Of a DNA stretch of 64,000 nucleotides, positions 34,570 to 45,858 are shown one piece after another. Under the pieces are notes generated by a model. The model searched no databases and had not been told where the DNA came from. It saw only the letters and a program-made list of their open reading frames with translations. The translations under genes and the position numbers were made by a program. Position 1 is the first letter of the stretch, and every line of letters begins with the position of its first letter. Origin of the DNA: Arthrobacter psychrolactophilus (lineage in GTDB: Bacteria > Actinomycetota > Actinomycetes > Actinomycetales > Micrococcaceae). The stretch lies in contig NZ_QJVC01000001.1 of the NCBI RefSeq assembly GCF_003219795.1, forward strand, positions 248,001 to 312,000, read 5' to 3'.

Positions 34570-35448
34570 TTACAGTGCGGTCAGCACCATGGCCACGGCG
34601 AAGAGCACGCTGAATCCGAGGTTGAGCAATCCGGTCTGCTTCAGGACCGGAATCAGGTTCTTGCGCTGCTTGCCCGAGAGCATGATCCAGCTGGGTGTCA
34701 GCATGAACGGGATGAGCAGCAGCACAAGCAAAATCCACGGCTTCGCGGGCGCAATGAACAGCATGAGCGCCACCGACAACGCCAGCATCACCACGTAGCT
34801 CAGGCGCGCATTTTTATCCCCCAGCCGCACCGCGAGCGTCCGCTTGCCCACCTCGGTATCGGTGGGGATGTCACGGACATTGTTGGCCATGAGAAGTGCG
34901 ACGGCGATCAGCCCGGTTGAGATGGATCCCAGGACTGCCGCCGTGCTCACCTCACCAGCCTGGGTGAAGGTGGTGCCGAGTGTCGCCACGGGTCCAAAGA
35001 ACACGAACACAAAGATATCGCCCAGGCCCATGTAGCCATAAGGGTTCTTGCCCCCGGTGTAACCCCAGGCCGCAAGCACGGCTCCGGCACCCACGAGCAG
35101 GAACCACCACACCTGCGAGGCGAGCACCAGGCCCAGGCCGGCCAGCATGGCCAGGCCAAACATGGTGAACGCCATCATCTTCACGTGCGACGGCTTGGCC
35201 ACGCCACTGCCCACGAGTCGCAACGGGCCAACGCGCACCTCATCGGTGCCACGGATGCCATCGGAGTAATCGTTGGCGTAGTTCACGCCGATCTGTAGCA
35301 ACAAGGCAACCAGGGCGGCCAAAACGGCACGACCCCAGTGCAGGGCGCCCAGATCATAGGCCGCCGCGGTACCAATAATGACCGGTGCAACTGCCATGGG
35401 CAGGGTTCTTAGGCGAGCCCCGGAAATCCATTGCCCCACAGTAGCCAC
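34570..35448 (-). CDS. menA: 1,4-dihydroxy-2-naphthoate polyprenyltransferase
   Basis: 292 residues from GTG 35448; AAGGAG seven bases upstream decides this start over the open frame to 35481. It is a UbiA-family membrane enzyme with about nine helices and the Asp-rich motif NYANDYSDGIRGTDE (prenyl-diphosphate binding); a second conserved motif reads NNVRDIPTDTEVGKRTLAVRLGD. It joins a polyprenyl chain to dihydroxynaphthoate, giving demethylmenaquinone. It is the last gene of menB-menE-menA on this strand. Confidence 0.95.
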   Translation of the reverse strand: MATVGQWISGARLRTLPMAVAPVIIGTAAAYDLGALHWGRAVLAALVALLLQIGVNYANDYSDGIRGTDEVRVGPLRLVGSGVAKPSHVKMMAFTMFGLAMLAGLGLVLASQVWWFLLVGAGAVLAAWGYTGGKNPYGYMGLGDIFVFVFFGPVATLGTTFTQAGEVSTAAVLGSISTGLIAVALLMANNVRDIPTDTEVGKRTLAVRLGDKNARLSYVVMLALSVALMLFIAPAKPWILLVLLLIPFMLTPSWIMLSGKQRKNLIPVLKQTGLLNLGFSVLFAVAMVLTAL

Positions 35449-35533
35449 AGCGTCACTCCTTATTATGCAAATGAAAAACAAGATCCGGGCCCACGGAAGA
35501 GCCCATTTAAGTTAATTGTGCCGTGTTGCCGGA

Positions 35534-36676
35534 CTAGACTGCGTGAGCGGCGCCGGCCAAGGCGGTCAAAATTGCCGCCCTGTCGGGCTTTCCGTTGGGC
35601 AGCAGCGGCAGCTCTGAGGCGAAGACCACAGTCTTGGGCACCAAATGTGGCTCCAAAACGGTCCCGGCACCGGCCAAAAGCTCCGGCAGGGAGCACGAGG
35701 CGACGACCATCGCGGCAACCTGCTGGCCCCACTCCGCGGAGGGAAGCGGCACAACAAACGCCTCGCGAACGCCCTGCACCTTGTGCAGACCATCGATCAC
35801 GGCGGCGGGTGAAACCTTCAGCCCACCGGTGATGATGACATCGTCCGCCCGGCCCAGCACGCGCAACCGTCCCTCACTATCCAACTCACCCAAGTCGCCG
35901 GTGGCATAGAAACGTACCGTTTCGCCGTCGTGCTCTTCCTCGAAGAAGGAGGCCGCACTCAGCTCGGCGTTGCCCAGATAACCACTGGCCACCACCTCGC
36001 CGCCGAGCACTACCATGCCATCGCGGATGGTGAGCTGCACGCCGTCGAGGGGGACGCCGTCGTACACGCAGCCGCCACAGGTCTCGCTCATGCCGTAGGT
36101 GGTCACGATCTGCAGCCCGGCACCGCGCGCGGCCTCAAGCAGGGTGGGGTTGATGGGGCCGCCGCCGAGCAGGATCGCGTTGAAGCGACGCAACACGGAG
36201 AGCGTTTCGGCCGTGGGGTTCGTCAGGAGGCGGCTGAGCTGCGTCGGCACGAGCGAGGTGAAACGCATCTTGTCGGTGAGTTCCAGCGCGGCCTCGGTGA
36301 ACGCCTCGGGGGTGAATCCGGCGCTCAGATCCATGCTCCACGGGCGGGTTCCGGCGAACAGGCTGCGTACCAAAACCTGCAGGCCCGCCACGTAGTTCAG
36401 CGGCAACGCCAGCAACCATTGCCCCTCGCCACGCAGCGCCATGGCCGTGCCCACCGACGACGCCGCCAACGCCTCAACACTGAGCATGGTGCGCTTGGGT
36501 GTGCCGGTGCTTCCGGAGGTCAGGACGACGGCGGCAATCTCGGTTTCGCTTCCCTCGGGCAGTCCCAGCTCGTCGTGCGGGATGAGTTCGAAGCTGCCGT
36601 CGGGCGCGATCTGGACCGCGGGGCCCTCGCCGTGGAGCGCGTCGGAGAGTGCCTTGAGGAGGGGTTCAATAGTCAT
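35534..36676 (-). CDS. menE: o-Succinylbenzoate-CoA ligase
   Basis: 380 residues, somewhat short because the N-terminal part of the adenylate-forming fold is reduced, as often in actinobacterial MenE. Motifs: the P-loop-like VVLTSGSTGTPKRTMLS, the TTYGMSETCGG motif, YATGDLGELDSEGRLRVLGRADDVIITGGLKVSP, and the C-terminal lysine in LPNGKPDR. It activates o-succinylbenzoate with ATP and CoA in menaquinone synthesis. It starts 26 bases after menB. Confidence 0.94.
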   Translation of the reverse strand: MTIEPLLKALSDALHGEGPAVQIAPDGSFELIPHDELGLPEGSETEIAAVVLTSGSTGTPKRTMLSVEALAASSVGTAMALRGEGQWLLALPLNYVAGLQVLVRSLFAGTRPWSMDLSAGFTPEAFTEAALELTDKMRFTSLVPTQLSRLLTNPTAETLSVLRRFNAILLGGGPINPTLLEAARGAGLQIVTTYGMSETCGGCVYDGVPLDGVQLTIRDGMVVLGGEVVASGYLGNAELSAASFFEEEHDGETVRFYATGDLGELDSEGRLRVLGRADDVIITGGLKVSPAAVIDGLHKVQGVREAFVVPLPSAEWGQQVAAMVVASCSLPELLAGAGTVLEPHLVPKTVVFASELPLLPNGKPDRAAILTALAGAAHAV

Positions 36677-36702
36677 GGGTACCTATATATAGAAGTGCCG
36701 GA

Positions 36703-37656
36703 TTAGAAGTAGTACGGGAAGGAAGACCAGTCGGGATCGCGTTTTTCCAGGAACGCTTCCTTGCCTTCCACGGCCTCGTCCGTCATGTAGGCCAAGCGGG
36801 TGGCTTCGCCGGCGAAGACCTGCTGGCCGGCCAATCCGTCGTCGGCCAGGTTGAAGGCAAACTTGAGCATGCGGATGGCCTGCGGGGACTGGCGAGCAAT
36901 GTCTGCCGCGTATTCCAAGGCGACCTCTTCGAGGCGGGCGTGGTCCACAGCCTCGTTGACGGCACCCATGCGGACCATGTCATCGGCCGAGTATTCGCGG
37001 GCTAGGAAGAAGATCTCGCGGGCGTTCTTCTGCCCGATCTGGCGGGCCAGCAGGGCCGAACCATAGCCGGCGTCGAAGCTACCCACGGTGGCGTCGGTCT
37101 GCTTGAACTTGCCGTGTTCACGGGAGGCGATGGTCAGGTCCGAGACGACATGGAGGGAGTGTCCGCCACCGGCTGCCCAGCCATTGACGACGGCGATGAC
37201 CACCTTGGGCATGGTGCGCATGAGGCGCTGGACCTCAAGAATGTGCAGGCGTCCGGCGCGCGCGGGATCGATGGTTTCCTTCGTCTCGCCCTCTGCGTAG
37301 CGGTAGCCGTCGCGGCCGCGGATGCGCTGATCGCCGCCGGAGCAGAAGGAATGGCCGCCGTCCTTGGGGGAGGGGCCGTTGCCGGTCAGCAGAACCGTTG
37401 CCACATCCGGGGTCATGCGGGCGTGGTCCATAGCGCGGTAGAGCTCATCGACGGTGCCGGGGCGGAATGCGTTGCGCACCTCGGGACGGTCAAAGGCGAT
37501 GCGCACCGTGGGAAGATCCCGGACGATCTCACCCTTCGCGTCGCGTTCCACCTGGCGGTGATACGTCATATCGCTGAAGTCGAAGCCTTCCACCACACGC
37601 CAGCGGGTGGGGTCGAAGATGTCGGATACCTGGTCTGGAAGATTCGTTGCGCTCAC
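36703..37656 (-). CDS. menB: 1,4-dihydroxy-2-naphthoyl-CoA synthase
   Basis: 317 residues from GTG 37656 (SATNLPDQVSDIFDPTRWRVV); the frame is open much further upstream, but that part is not MenB-like and overlaps the VOC gene. It has the crotonase fold with oxyanion-hole segments (RPEVRNAFRPGTVDELYRA, FCSGGDQRIRG, VVNGWAAGGGHSLHVVSDL) and the TDATVGSFDAGYGSALLARQIG block whose Asp is catalytic in MenB. It closes the second ring of the naphthoquinone. It heads the menB-menE-menA run. Confidence 0.95.
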   Translation of the reverse strand: MSATNLPDQVSDIFDPTRWRVVEGFDFSDMTYHRQVERDAKGEIVRDLPTVRIAFDRPEVRNAFRPGTVDELYRAMDHARMTPDVATVLLTGNGPSPKDGGHSFCSGGDQRIRGRDGYRYAEGETKETIDPARAGRLHILEVQRLMRTMPKVVIAVVNGWAAGGGHSLHVVSDLTIASREHGKFKQTDATVGSFDAGYGSALLARQIGQKNAREIFFLAREYSADDMVRMGAVNEAVDHARLEEVALEYAADIARQSPQAIRMLKFAFNLADDGLAGQQVFAGEATRLAYMTDEAVEGKEAFLEKRDPDWSSFPYYF

Positions 37657-37702
37657 GCTAACGATCTTAGCTGGCGGGCGTGCTGGCTGCGTGCCGTACG
37701 TC

Positions 37703-38137
37703 TCAGCTGATGCAGAATTCGTTGCCCTCGGGATCTGCCATGGTGAACCACGCATGCGGGCCCTGGCTGGCCTCCCATAGGAACGTGGCGCCGCGTGCCT
37801 CGAGCTTTTCGCGCACGGCGTCTTTGTCGTCGCCACCAAGACGCACATCCCAGTGGACGCGGTTCTTACCCACCTTCTCCTGCGTGCCGCGCTGGAACAA
37901 GATCCGAGGCTGGCCCTGCGTGGCATCCGGTCCGGCCGTGATAGCTTGGCCGTCTTTCCACACCAGGACACCGTTGTGGATGAGTGTTTGCTCCTCCGTG
38001 GCGAAACCCTGGGCGACCATGGAACGGATCAAGGGTTCATCCGATGGCTCGAGCTGCCAGCCCATGGTTTCCGCCCACCAATCGGCAAGCACGTGGGGAT
38101 CGCGGCAATCGAGAACTATTTGCAATGAATAGGCCAT
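37703..38137 (-). CDS. VOC-family (glyoxalase-like) protein
   Basis: 144 residues. One glyoxalase-like unit is visible: an opening strand QIVLDCRDPHVLADWWAETMGW, a middle RVHWDVRLGGDDKDAVREKLEARGA and the end HAWFTMADPEGNEFCIS. This form is common in actinobacteria and is mostly uncharacterised, with some members acting in resistance or small-molecule binding. Its 3' end lies about 45 bases before menB in the same direction; it is probably unrelated to menaquinone. Confidence 0.82.
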   Translation of the reverse strand: MAYSLQIVLDCRDPHVLADWWAETMGWQLEPSDEPLIRSMVAQGFATEEQTLIHNGVLVWKDGQAITAGPDATQGQPRILFQRGTQEKVGKNRVHWDVRLGGDDKDAVREKLEARGATFLWEASQGPHAWFTMADPEGNEFCIS

Positions 38138-38190
38138 GGGAAAAGTCTGCCGCGCCCGGCGCGGCGCGTCCAGTGCTGTAGGTGTGACTC

Positions 38191-38256
38191 CCCGTCGACT
38201 AGGCAGATAACGCCCTTTAGATCGTTCTAAGGGGCGTTATCTGGCGAGTCAACGGG
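38191..38256. repeat. Palindromic repeat, copy 2 of a family
   Basis: 30-base arms (38191-38220 and 38227-38256, 26 of 30 pairs) around a six-base loop. The arms carry the core CAGATAACGCCC and the outer GTTGACT motif shared with the element at 10051-10113. It lies between the DoxX and VOC genes, which point the same way. Too long and too precise for a routine terminator. Confidence 0.75.
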
Positions 38257-38290
38257 CGGAAGCGGATAGTGCGCCTCCTGCGATGCATTT

Positions 38291-38725
38291 TTATGCGAGA
38301 ACGCGCATCTTGGAGCTGCTGCGGCCAAAGAAGGCGTGGTCCAGGGAGAACTTGCCGGGGCCAGTCAGTGCCAGAGCGAGGGCTGCGGCACCCAAGATGA
38401 GTACGAGCTCGTAGCCGCCGGTTTCGACGAAGACGCCTGCCGAGGCGTGGACCAGGATGATCGCGCCGAGCATATCCAGAACCAGCAGCGCGGCTACGGG
38501 ACGGGTGGCCAGGCCCAGGATCAGGGCAATGCCGCCGACAAGTTCCAAGGTGGCGATCACGGGAGCGGCGATATCGGCGGCCGGGATACCCATCTGGGCA
38601 AAGGCGCCCTGAGTTCCGGCGATGGTCCATTCATTGAACTTCTGCCAGCCGTGGGAGGCGATCAGGAAGCCAAGGACGACTCGGAGGATGGTGCGGGCTG
38701 CGGTGTTCAGGGCAATGTTATTCAT
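38291..38725 (-). CDS. DoxX-family membrane protein
   Basis: 144 residues with four predicted helices and the DoxX opening ARTILRVVLGFLIASHGWQKFNEW, then VIATLELVGGIALILGLATRPVAALLVLDMLGAIILVH. DoxX proteins are small inner-membrane proteins, some linked to redox homeostasis with quinones or thiols. It stands alone, divergent from the GNAT gene over about 170 bases. Confidence 0.88.
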   Translation of the reverse strand: MNNIALNTAARTILRVVLGFLIASHGWQKFNEWTIAGTQGAFAQMGIPAADIAAPVIATLELVGGIALILGLATRPVAALLVLDMLGAIILVHASAGVFVETGGYELVLILGAAALALALTGPGKFSLDHAFFGRSSSKMRVLA

Positions 38726-38897
38726 GGGAATCTCAACGTTTCGTGGGGGTCATGGAAAGGCCTTCAGGGAAAAGCGCCGAGCGTCAATAAATTGAAGCTT
38801 CAATCAAAGTATGGCAATTATTGATTGATGCGTCAACTAAAGATCTGGTTGTGGACGGGACTTCAATTGCCGCGGCCCTCTCGGATAGTGTTTTTTC

Positions 38898-39506
38898 ATG
38901 ACCTCCCTTGAACCGGTGACCCTCCGTGGAAAATACGTAACGCTTGAGCCCCTGAGCTTGGATCATCACGACGGTCTCGTCGCGGCGGCCAAGGACGGCG
39001 AGCTGTGGAATCTTTGGTACACCACCGTGCCCCGCCCGGAGGCAATGCACGATGCGATTGAGACCCGCTTGGCGGCTCAAGAGGCCGGGACGGAGCTGTC
39101 CTTCACGGCTCGGAAAAACGATCCCGAGACGGGCGAAGCCGGGGAGATCATTGGCCTGACGAGCTACTACGCTATTGACCTCGCCGTGCCGCGCCTGGCC
39201 ATCGGCGCCACTTGGAACGCGGCCAGCGCACACGGCACAGGAACCAATCCCGACAGCAAGAAACTGCTGCTGGAATACGCCTTTGAAACCCTGGGCTGCG
39301 AAGTGGTTGAGTTCCACACGCACTGGATGAACGAACAATCACGCGCCGCCATTGCCCGACTCGGCGCCAAGCAGGATGGCGTACTGCGCGCTCATCGTCG
39401 CCTGGCCGACGGCTCGCTGCGCGACACCGTGGTGTTCTCCATCCTGGCCTCGGAATGGTCGCAGGTCCGCAGTGGTCTCGACTACCGGCTAGGAAAACAG
39501 CGCTGA
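38898..39506 (+). CDS. GNAT-family N-acetyltransferase
   Basis: 202 residues of the RimJ/RimL-like type (VTLRGKYVTLEPLSLDHHDGL, then GEIIGLTSYYAIDLAVPRLAIGATWNAASAHGTGTNPDSKKLLLEYAFETLGCEVVEFHTHWMNEQSRAAIARLGAKQDGVLRAHR split across the acetyl-CoA site). The usual RxxGxG/A motif is altered here to HGTGTN. Such enzymes acetylate protein N-termini or small amines; the substrate is unknown. It ends two bases before the phosphatase gene. Confidence 0.87.
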   Translation: MTSLEPVTLRGKYVTLEPLSLDHHDGLVAAAKDGELWNLWYTTVPRPEAMHDAIETRLAAQEAGTELSFTARKNDPETGEAGEIIGLTSYYAIDLAVPRLAIGATWNAASAHGTGTNPDSKKLLLEYAFETLGCEVVEFHTHWMNEQSRAAIARLGAKQDGVLRAHRRLADGSLRDTVVFSILASEWSQVRSGLDYRLGKQR

Positions 39507-39508
39507 TC

Positions 39509-40207
39509 ATGTCCGAGGCGCAGGGCCCGAATCCGCACTGGGAAGGTGCCGTCAACGCCCGATTGCTGGCCGGAGATATTTATCGGATGGGACGCAGCGA
39601 GTGGCTCACCGAGCACGGTTGGGAACAGCTCTATGACGACGGCGTCCGCACAGTCATCGACTTGCGGAACCCTGCCGAGCGCCAGCGCAGGCCAAGCGAC
39701 CCGGTGGTGAGCGAGAACGCTTTGGCGAGGTTCGTCGTCGTGCATTCACCGACGGAAGACCCGAGCCACCCGCGCTATGAGAAATTGTTCCACCCGTATA
39801 TGAACCACCCGCGGCTCTATGCGGACATGGTGGAGCTATTTCCCGAGCGGATTGCCGGTGTTTTCAAGGAGTTGGCGGCGGCGCGGGGCAAGGTCGTGCT
39901 GCATTGTTCTGCCGGGCGAGACCGGACCGGGCTGATCGCGACGTTGCTGCTCTCGCTTGTGGGACAGACGGATCGGGCGGCGGATGAGGATGCCCTGGCC
40001 GCGCAGGGGATCAACGAGTGGCATTTGGTGGCGCCCGTGAAGCATCCTTATGAGCGGCATCTGGGCTCGGCAGAGTTGGCGGAGCTGGTGCGCGGCCGCG
40101 GCGAGGCGGTGGCGGCGTTTGCCGGAGGGCTCGATGTGCGGGCGTTCCTGCTGGCCCATGGCGTCAGTGCCGCAGAGATCGCCGCCGTCATTGCCCGGAG
40201 TGGCTAA
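39509..40207 (+). CDS. Tyrosine-protein phosphatase (DSP-like, LipA/IphP type)
   Basis: 232 residues from ATG 39509. The phosphatase loop HCSAGRDRTGL gives the Cys and Arg of the CX5R signature; the N-terminal block LLAGDIYRMGRSEWL and VRTVIDLRNPAERQR are typical of the IphP/LipA-like family. These secreted-type or cytoplasmic enzymes act on phosphotyrosine and sometimes phosphoinositides. No signal peptide is visible. It follows the GNAT gene with two bases between, so they likely share a transcript. Confidence 0.88.
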   Translation: MSEAQGPNPHWEGAVNARLLAGDIYRMGRSEWLTEHGWEQLYDDGVRTVIDLRNPAERQRRPSDPVVSENALARFVVVHSPTEDPSHPRYEKLFHPYMNHPRLYADMVELFPERIAGVFKELAAARGKVVLHCSAGRDRTGLIATLLLSLVGQTDRAADEDALAAQGINEWHLVAPVKHPYERHLGSAELAELVRGRGEAVAAFAGGLDVRAFLLAHGVSAAEIAAVIARSG

Positions 40208-40239
40208 GCTGCGTGTGCTGATCTCTTAGACTGGTGCGC

Positions 40240-40935
40240 ATGTCTAATCTCGAAACCGCCAAGAAGGCCTACGGTAACTCCAAGAAGATGACCATTTTGG
40301 TGATTGCCTTGATCGTGGCCATGATCGCTGTTGTTGGGGGCGGTATGGCTTTGGCGTTGAAGGGCGGCGAAAGTAGCGATGTTGGCGCGGTCGAAACCGT
40401 AGTGGCAGGGACGTCCGCGCCGGATCCCGCCACGGCGCAGGACCGCGAATGGACCGGAACCCTGGCGCTCAATGATGGCGAACTGGGTGTGACGCTCTTT
40501 GGTGACAAGGCCCCGAAGGCGGTGGCGTCGTTCCTGCACCTATCGGAGAGTGGCTACTTTGACGGCACCACATGCCACCGCCTCACGACCGGTGGCTTCG
40601 ATATCTTGCAGTGTGGCGATCCGACCGCCACCGGATCCGGCGGTCCTGGCTACACCTTTGGCCCAGTAGAAAACGCACCGGCCGACGATCTGTACAAGCG
40701 TGGCGTGCTCGCCATGGCCCGCACGAGCGATCCCAATAGCAATGGCAGCCAGTTCTTCATCGTGTACGGCGACACCACGATTCCCGGGGGCACTGCCGGC
40801 GGATACACCGTCTTTGGCGAGATCACGAGCGGCCTCGAGGCCGTCGAGAAGATTGCCGCCCAGGGCACGGTCAGCGGACAGCAAGACGGTGCGCCTGCCG
40901 CGCCCGCTGTTCTGGGGGTTGCAAGCTTCAAATAA
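40240..40935 (+). CDS. Membrane-anchored cyclophilin-type peptidyl-prolyl isomerase
   Basis: 231 residues from ATG 40240 (a GTG lies two codons earlier). One transmembrane helix (about 17-40) precedes a cyclophilin domain: GYFDGTTCHRLTTGGFDILQCGDPTATGSGGPGYTF, GVLAMARTSDPNSNGSQFFIVYGD and YTVFGEITSGLEAVEKIA. The core Arg, Phe and Gln positions are largely kept, though the usual FMIQGGD is ILQCGD. It should assist folding of exported proteins. Confidence 0.9.
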   Translation: MSNLETAKKAYGNSKKMTILVIALIVAMIAVVGGGMALALKGGESSDVGAVETVVAGTSAPDPATAQDREWTGTLALNDGELGVTLFGDKAPKAVASFLHLSESGYFDGTTCHRLTTGGFDILQCGDPTATGSGGPGYTFGPVENAPADDLYKRGVLAMARTSDPNSNGSQFFIVYGDTTIPGGTAGGYTVFGEITSGLEAVEKIAAQGTVSGQQDGAPAAPAVLGVASFK

Positions 40936-41004
40936 GTCCCTGGAGCTGGCCTAAATGTCAGACTCGGGCGCTAGTTTCCTTGTAACAAGATAAGGAGGCT
41001 CGAG

Positions 41005-41212
41005 ATGGAACCCCTGCCGATCTGCGCCCCGATCGGGCGAGAGCTACTCGAGGGAAGAGCAGCAAGTCCTGCGGAGCAGGTACGCGGCAGGCGATCCGCT
41101 TCCGGACATTGCCGAGGCGGTGGGGCGCTCGGTTTTAGGCGCTGGCTGGAAGCTCTTCTCGTTGCACGTTCCAACGATTTCGGGAGCATGTCACAAACGT
41201 TTTTTGCCGTGA
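41005..41212 (+). pseudogene. Small HTH-like gene, apparently frameshifted
   Basis: A perfect AAGGAGG (40992-40998) stands six bases before ATG 41005, but the ATG frame soon becomes unlike a protein. The +1 frame from about 41021 reads RSGESYSREEQQVLRSRYAA then GDPLPDIAEAVGRSVLGAGW to a TGA at 41210, a SANT/Myb-like or GcrA-like opening (xEE...LR..Y..G.....IA...GRS). The start and this frame differ by one base, so a single indel early in the gene would explain both. A sequencing error could give the same picture. Confidence 0.45.
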
Positions 41213-41230
41213 TTTTCTGGAAGCATGGTT

Positions 41231-41256
41231 GGGGCGCGGAAGCGCTTCCGCGCCCC
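41231..41256. promoter_or_regulatory. Perfect 26-base palindrome upstream of the GH95 gene
   Basis: Self-complementary over 41231-41256 with centre GGAAGCGCTTCC, ending 24 bases before the GH95 start. The GAAGCGCTTC core is like LacI-family operators; the G/C arms could also fold as a terminator for the gene upstream. A similar GAAGCG-gtt-CGCTTC lies at 47975-47989 before the LacI gene. Confidence 0.6.
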
Positions 41257-41280
41257 GTGTACTTATGACAGAAAGTCGCT

Positions 41281-43644
<2,364 letters not shown>

Positions 43645-43665
43645 TCTCCAACCTCGGGCGAGGAC

Positions 43666-45858
43666 CTAACGCGCGACGGCGGACACCTTGGCGCCGCCCT
43701 CGCTCACCTCGGTGACGGTCACGTCAAAGACGGCGCATTCGCCGTCCTGCGTCGGAATGCTCACGACCGAGCGCTGACCCTCGGACGGGGCGAACGCCGT
43801 GAACTCGACGTCCGTGGCCCAGTCGTACTCGGGGCGATCGAGCACGGTACCCAGAGGTAGGACGGCGCCCTCACGCACGTAGGTGGCGGACTCGAAGACC
43901 GAGAAGGTCTTGTTCTGCCAGCCCGGACCGGTGAGCTGCTCGCCCGTTTCCAGATGCGTCCACGTCCCCGCGGGCAGGTAAAACTGTACGGCGCCGCTGG
44001 GATCCATGACGGGTGCCACCAGCAAGTCCGAACCCAACATGTACTGTCGGTCCAGGCCCGCACATCCCGGATCCTGCGGGAACTCGAGGAACATGGGGCG
44101 CATCATGGGAGTACCGGCCGAGTAGGCCTCCTCGGCGCTGGCCAGAAGGTACGGCATGAGCCGCATCTTGAGCTCGGTGAAATGCTTCAGTACGGCGCTG
44201 GCTTCATCGTCCACAAGCCACGGCACCCGGTAGGAGTTGGAGCCGTGGAGGCGCGAATGCGAGGACAGCAGCCCAAAAGCGATCCAGCGCTTGAAGACAT
44301 CCGCATCGGGGGTGCCCTCGAAGCCGCCAATGTCGTGGCTCCAGAAGCCGAAACCGGAGGAGGCCAGCGAGAGGCCGCCGCGAAGCGATTCGCTCATGGC
44401 GGCAAACGTTGACTCGCAGTCGCCGCCCCAGTGCACGGGCATCTTCTGTCCGCCGGCCGTGGCGGAACGGGCGAACAAGATCGCCTCGCCCTGACCCAAC
44501 TCCTTGTTGAGCAGCTCGAACACCACCTCGTTGTATAGCTGCGAGTAGTAGTTGTGCATGCGCTGCGGGCTGGATCCATCGTGCCAGCGGACCGTGGTGG
44601 GGATGCGCTCGCCAAAGTCGGTCTTGAAGGAATCCACGCCCTGGCCCAGCAGGGTGCGCAGCTTGTCCTGGTACCAGAGGACGGCGTCGGGATTGGTGAA
44701 GTCCACCAGACCCATGCCGGCCTGCCACATATCCCACTGCCACACCGAGCCGTCCTCGTTCTTCACGAGGTACCCCAGCTCCATGCCTTCCTTGAAGAGG
44801 TAGGAGCGCTGGGCGATGTACGGGTTGATCCACACGCAGACCTTCAGCCCGCGGTCATGTAGGCGGGAGAGCATGCCCTCGGGGTCCGGGAAGGTGGCCG
44901 GGTCCCAGATGAAGTCAGACCAGTGGAAGGCGCGCATCCAGTGGCAGTCGAAGTGGAAGACAGACAACGGCAGGCCGCGCTGTTCCATGCCGTCGATGAA
45001 GGACATGACGGTTTCTTCGTTGTAGTTGGTCGTGAATGAGGTGGACAGCCAGAGACCGTAGGACCAGGCCGGAATGCGGGAGGGGCGCCCCGTCAGCTCC
45101 GTGTAACGCGCGAGGATGTCCTTGGGGGTGTCGCCGTGAATGACAAAGTACTGCAGCTTCTGGCCTTCAACGCTGAACTGGGTCCGGGAAACCACCTCGG
45201 AACCCACCTCGAAGGAGACAGCCTCGGGATGGTTGACGAACACGCCGTAGCCGCTGTTGGTGATGTAAAACGGCACGTTCTTGTAGGCGAGATCGCTGGA
45301 GGTGCCGCCGTCTTCGTTCCAGATATCCACCGACTGGCCGTTCTTGACGAAGGCGCCGAAGCGCTCACCCAAGCCGTAGACATTGGTGCCAATGCCCAGC
45401 GTCAGCTGTTCGTGCATGAAGTGCTTGCCGTTGGCGTCGCTGATGGCGCCGATGCTGCGCGGTACGGAGCTTGTCAGCACGTGTCCGCCAGCCATGAAGT
45501 CCACGCCCCAGGCGCCGTCGGTCTTGATGCGGGCGCTCAAATCACCCGAGGCAAAGGTGGCCAAACCATCGGTGATCGTGATGTTGACGTTGGGGTCCGT
45601 GTCATTGATGTCAAAATGCGGACCAAGGTCTAGGGCGCCCTGAAAGTGTTCGATCGTCACGGAGATGACGTCCGGCAGCGGTGAGGCGAAGGTGACCGTG
45701 AGCTGCGGGCAGTTCAGCGCATCGCCGCGAGAGGTGATGCCCTGCGTCGGGGCGTACACCGAAAGTTTGTTGCCATCGGCCACAACGTCGGAGACATCGC
45801 GGGGGTTCAGTGCCGTGATTCCGGGGCGGTGCATCCAGTAACCGTCGGTGAATTTCAT
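43666..45858 (-). CDS. GH31 alpha-xylosidase (YicI-like)
   Basis: 730 residues. Catalytic residues line up with E. coli YicI: nucleophile Asp414 in SFKTDFGERIPT and acid/base Asp480 in MPVHWGGDCEST (YicI 416 and 482). The N-terminal YGLGERFGAFVKNGQSVDIWNEDGGT and WSYGLWLSTSFTTNY blocks are YicI-type. There is no signal peptide. It removes alpha-1,6-xylose from xyloglucan oligosaccharides. Its start overlaps the GH42 stop by four bases, so the two are co-translated. Confidence 0.94.
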   Translation of the reverse strand: MKFTDGYWMHRPGITALNPRDVSDVVADGNKLSVYAPTQGITSRGDALNCPQLTVTFASPLPDVISVTIEHFQGALDLGPHFDINDTDPNVNITITDGLATFASGDLSARIKTDGAWGVDFMAGGHVLTSSVPRSIGAISDANGKHFMHEQLTLGIGTNVYGLGERFGAFVKNGQSVDIWNEDGGTSSDLAYKNVPFYITNSGYGVFVNHPEAVSFEVGSEVVSRTQFSVEGQKLQYFVIHGDTPKDILARYTELTGRPSRIPAWSYGLWLSTSFTTNYNEETVMSFIDGMEQRGLPLSVFHFDCHWMRAFHWSDFIWDPATFPDPEGMLSRLHDRGLKVCVWINPYIAQRSYLFKEGMELGYLVKNEDGSVWQWDMWQAGMGLVDFTNPDAVLWYQDKLRTLLGQGVDSFKTDFGERIPTTVRWHDGSSPQRMHNYYSQLYNEVVFELLNKELGQGEAILFARSATAGGQKMPVHWGGDCESTFAAMSESLRGGLSLASSGFGFWSHDIGGFEGTPDADVFKRWIAFGLLSSHSRLHGSNSYRVPWLVDDEASAVLKHFTELKMRLMPYLLASAEEAYSAGTPMMRPMFLEFPQDPGCAGLDRQYMLGSDLLVAPVMDPSGAVQFYLPAGTWTHLETGEQLTGPGWQNKTFSVFESATYVREGAVLPLGTVLDRPEYDWATDVEFTAFAPSEGQRSVVSIPTQDGECAVFDVTVTEVSEGGAKVSAVAR

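Noticed and set aside
10051-38256. Palindromic elements considered as a degenerate CRISPR array
   Set aside because: Only two copies, 28 kb apart, without regular spacers or cas genes.
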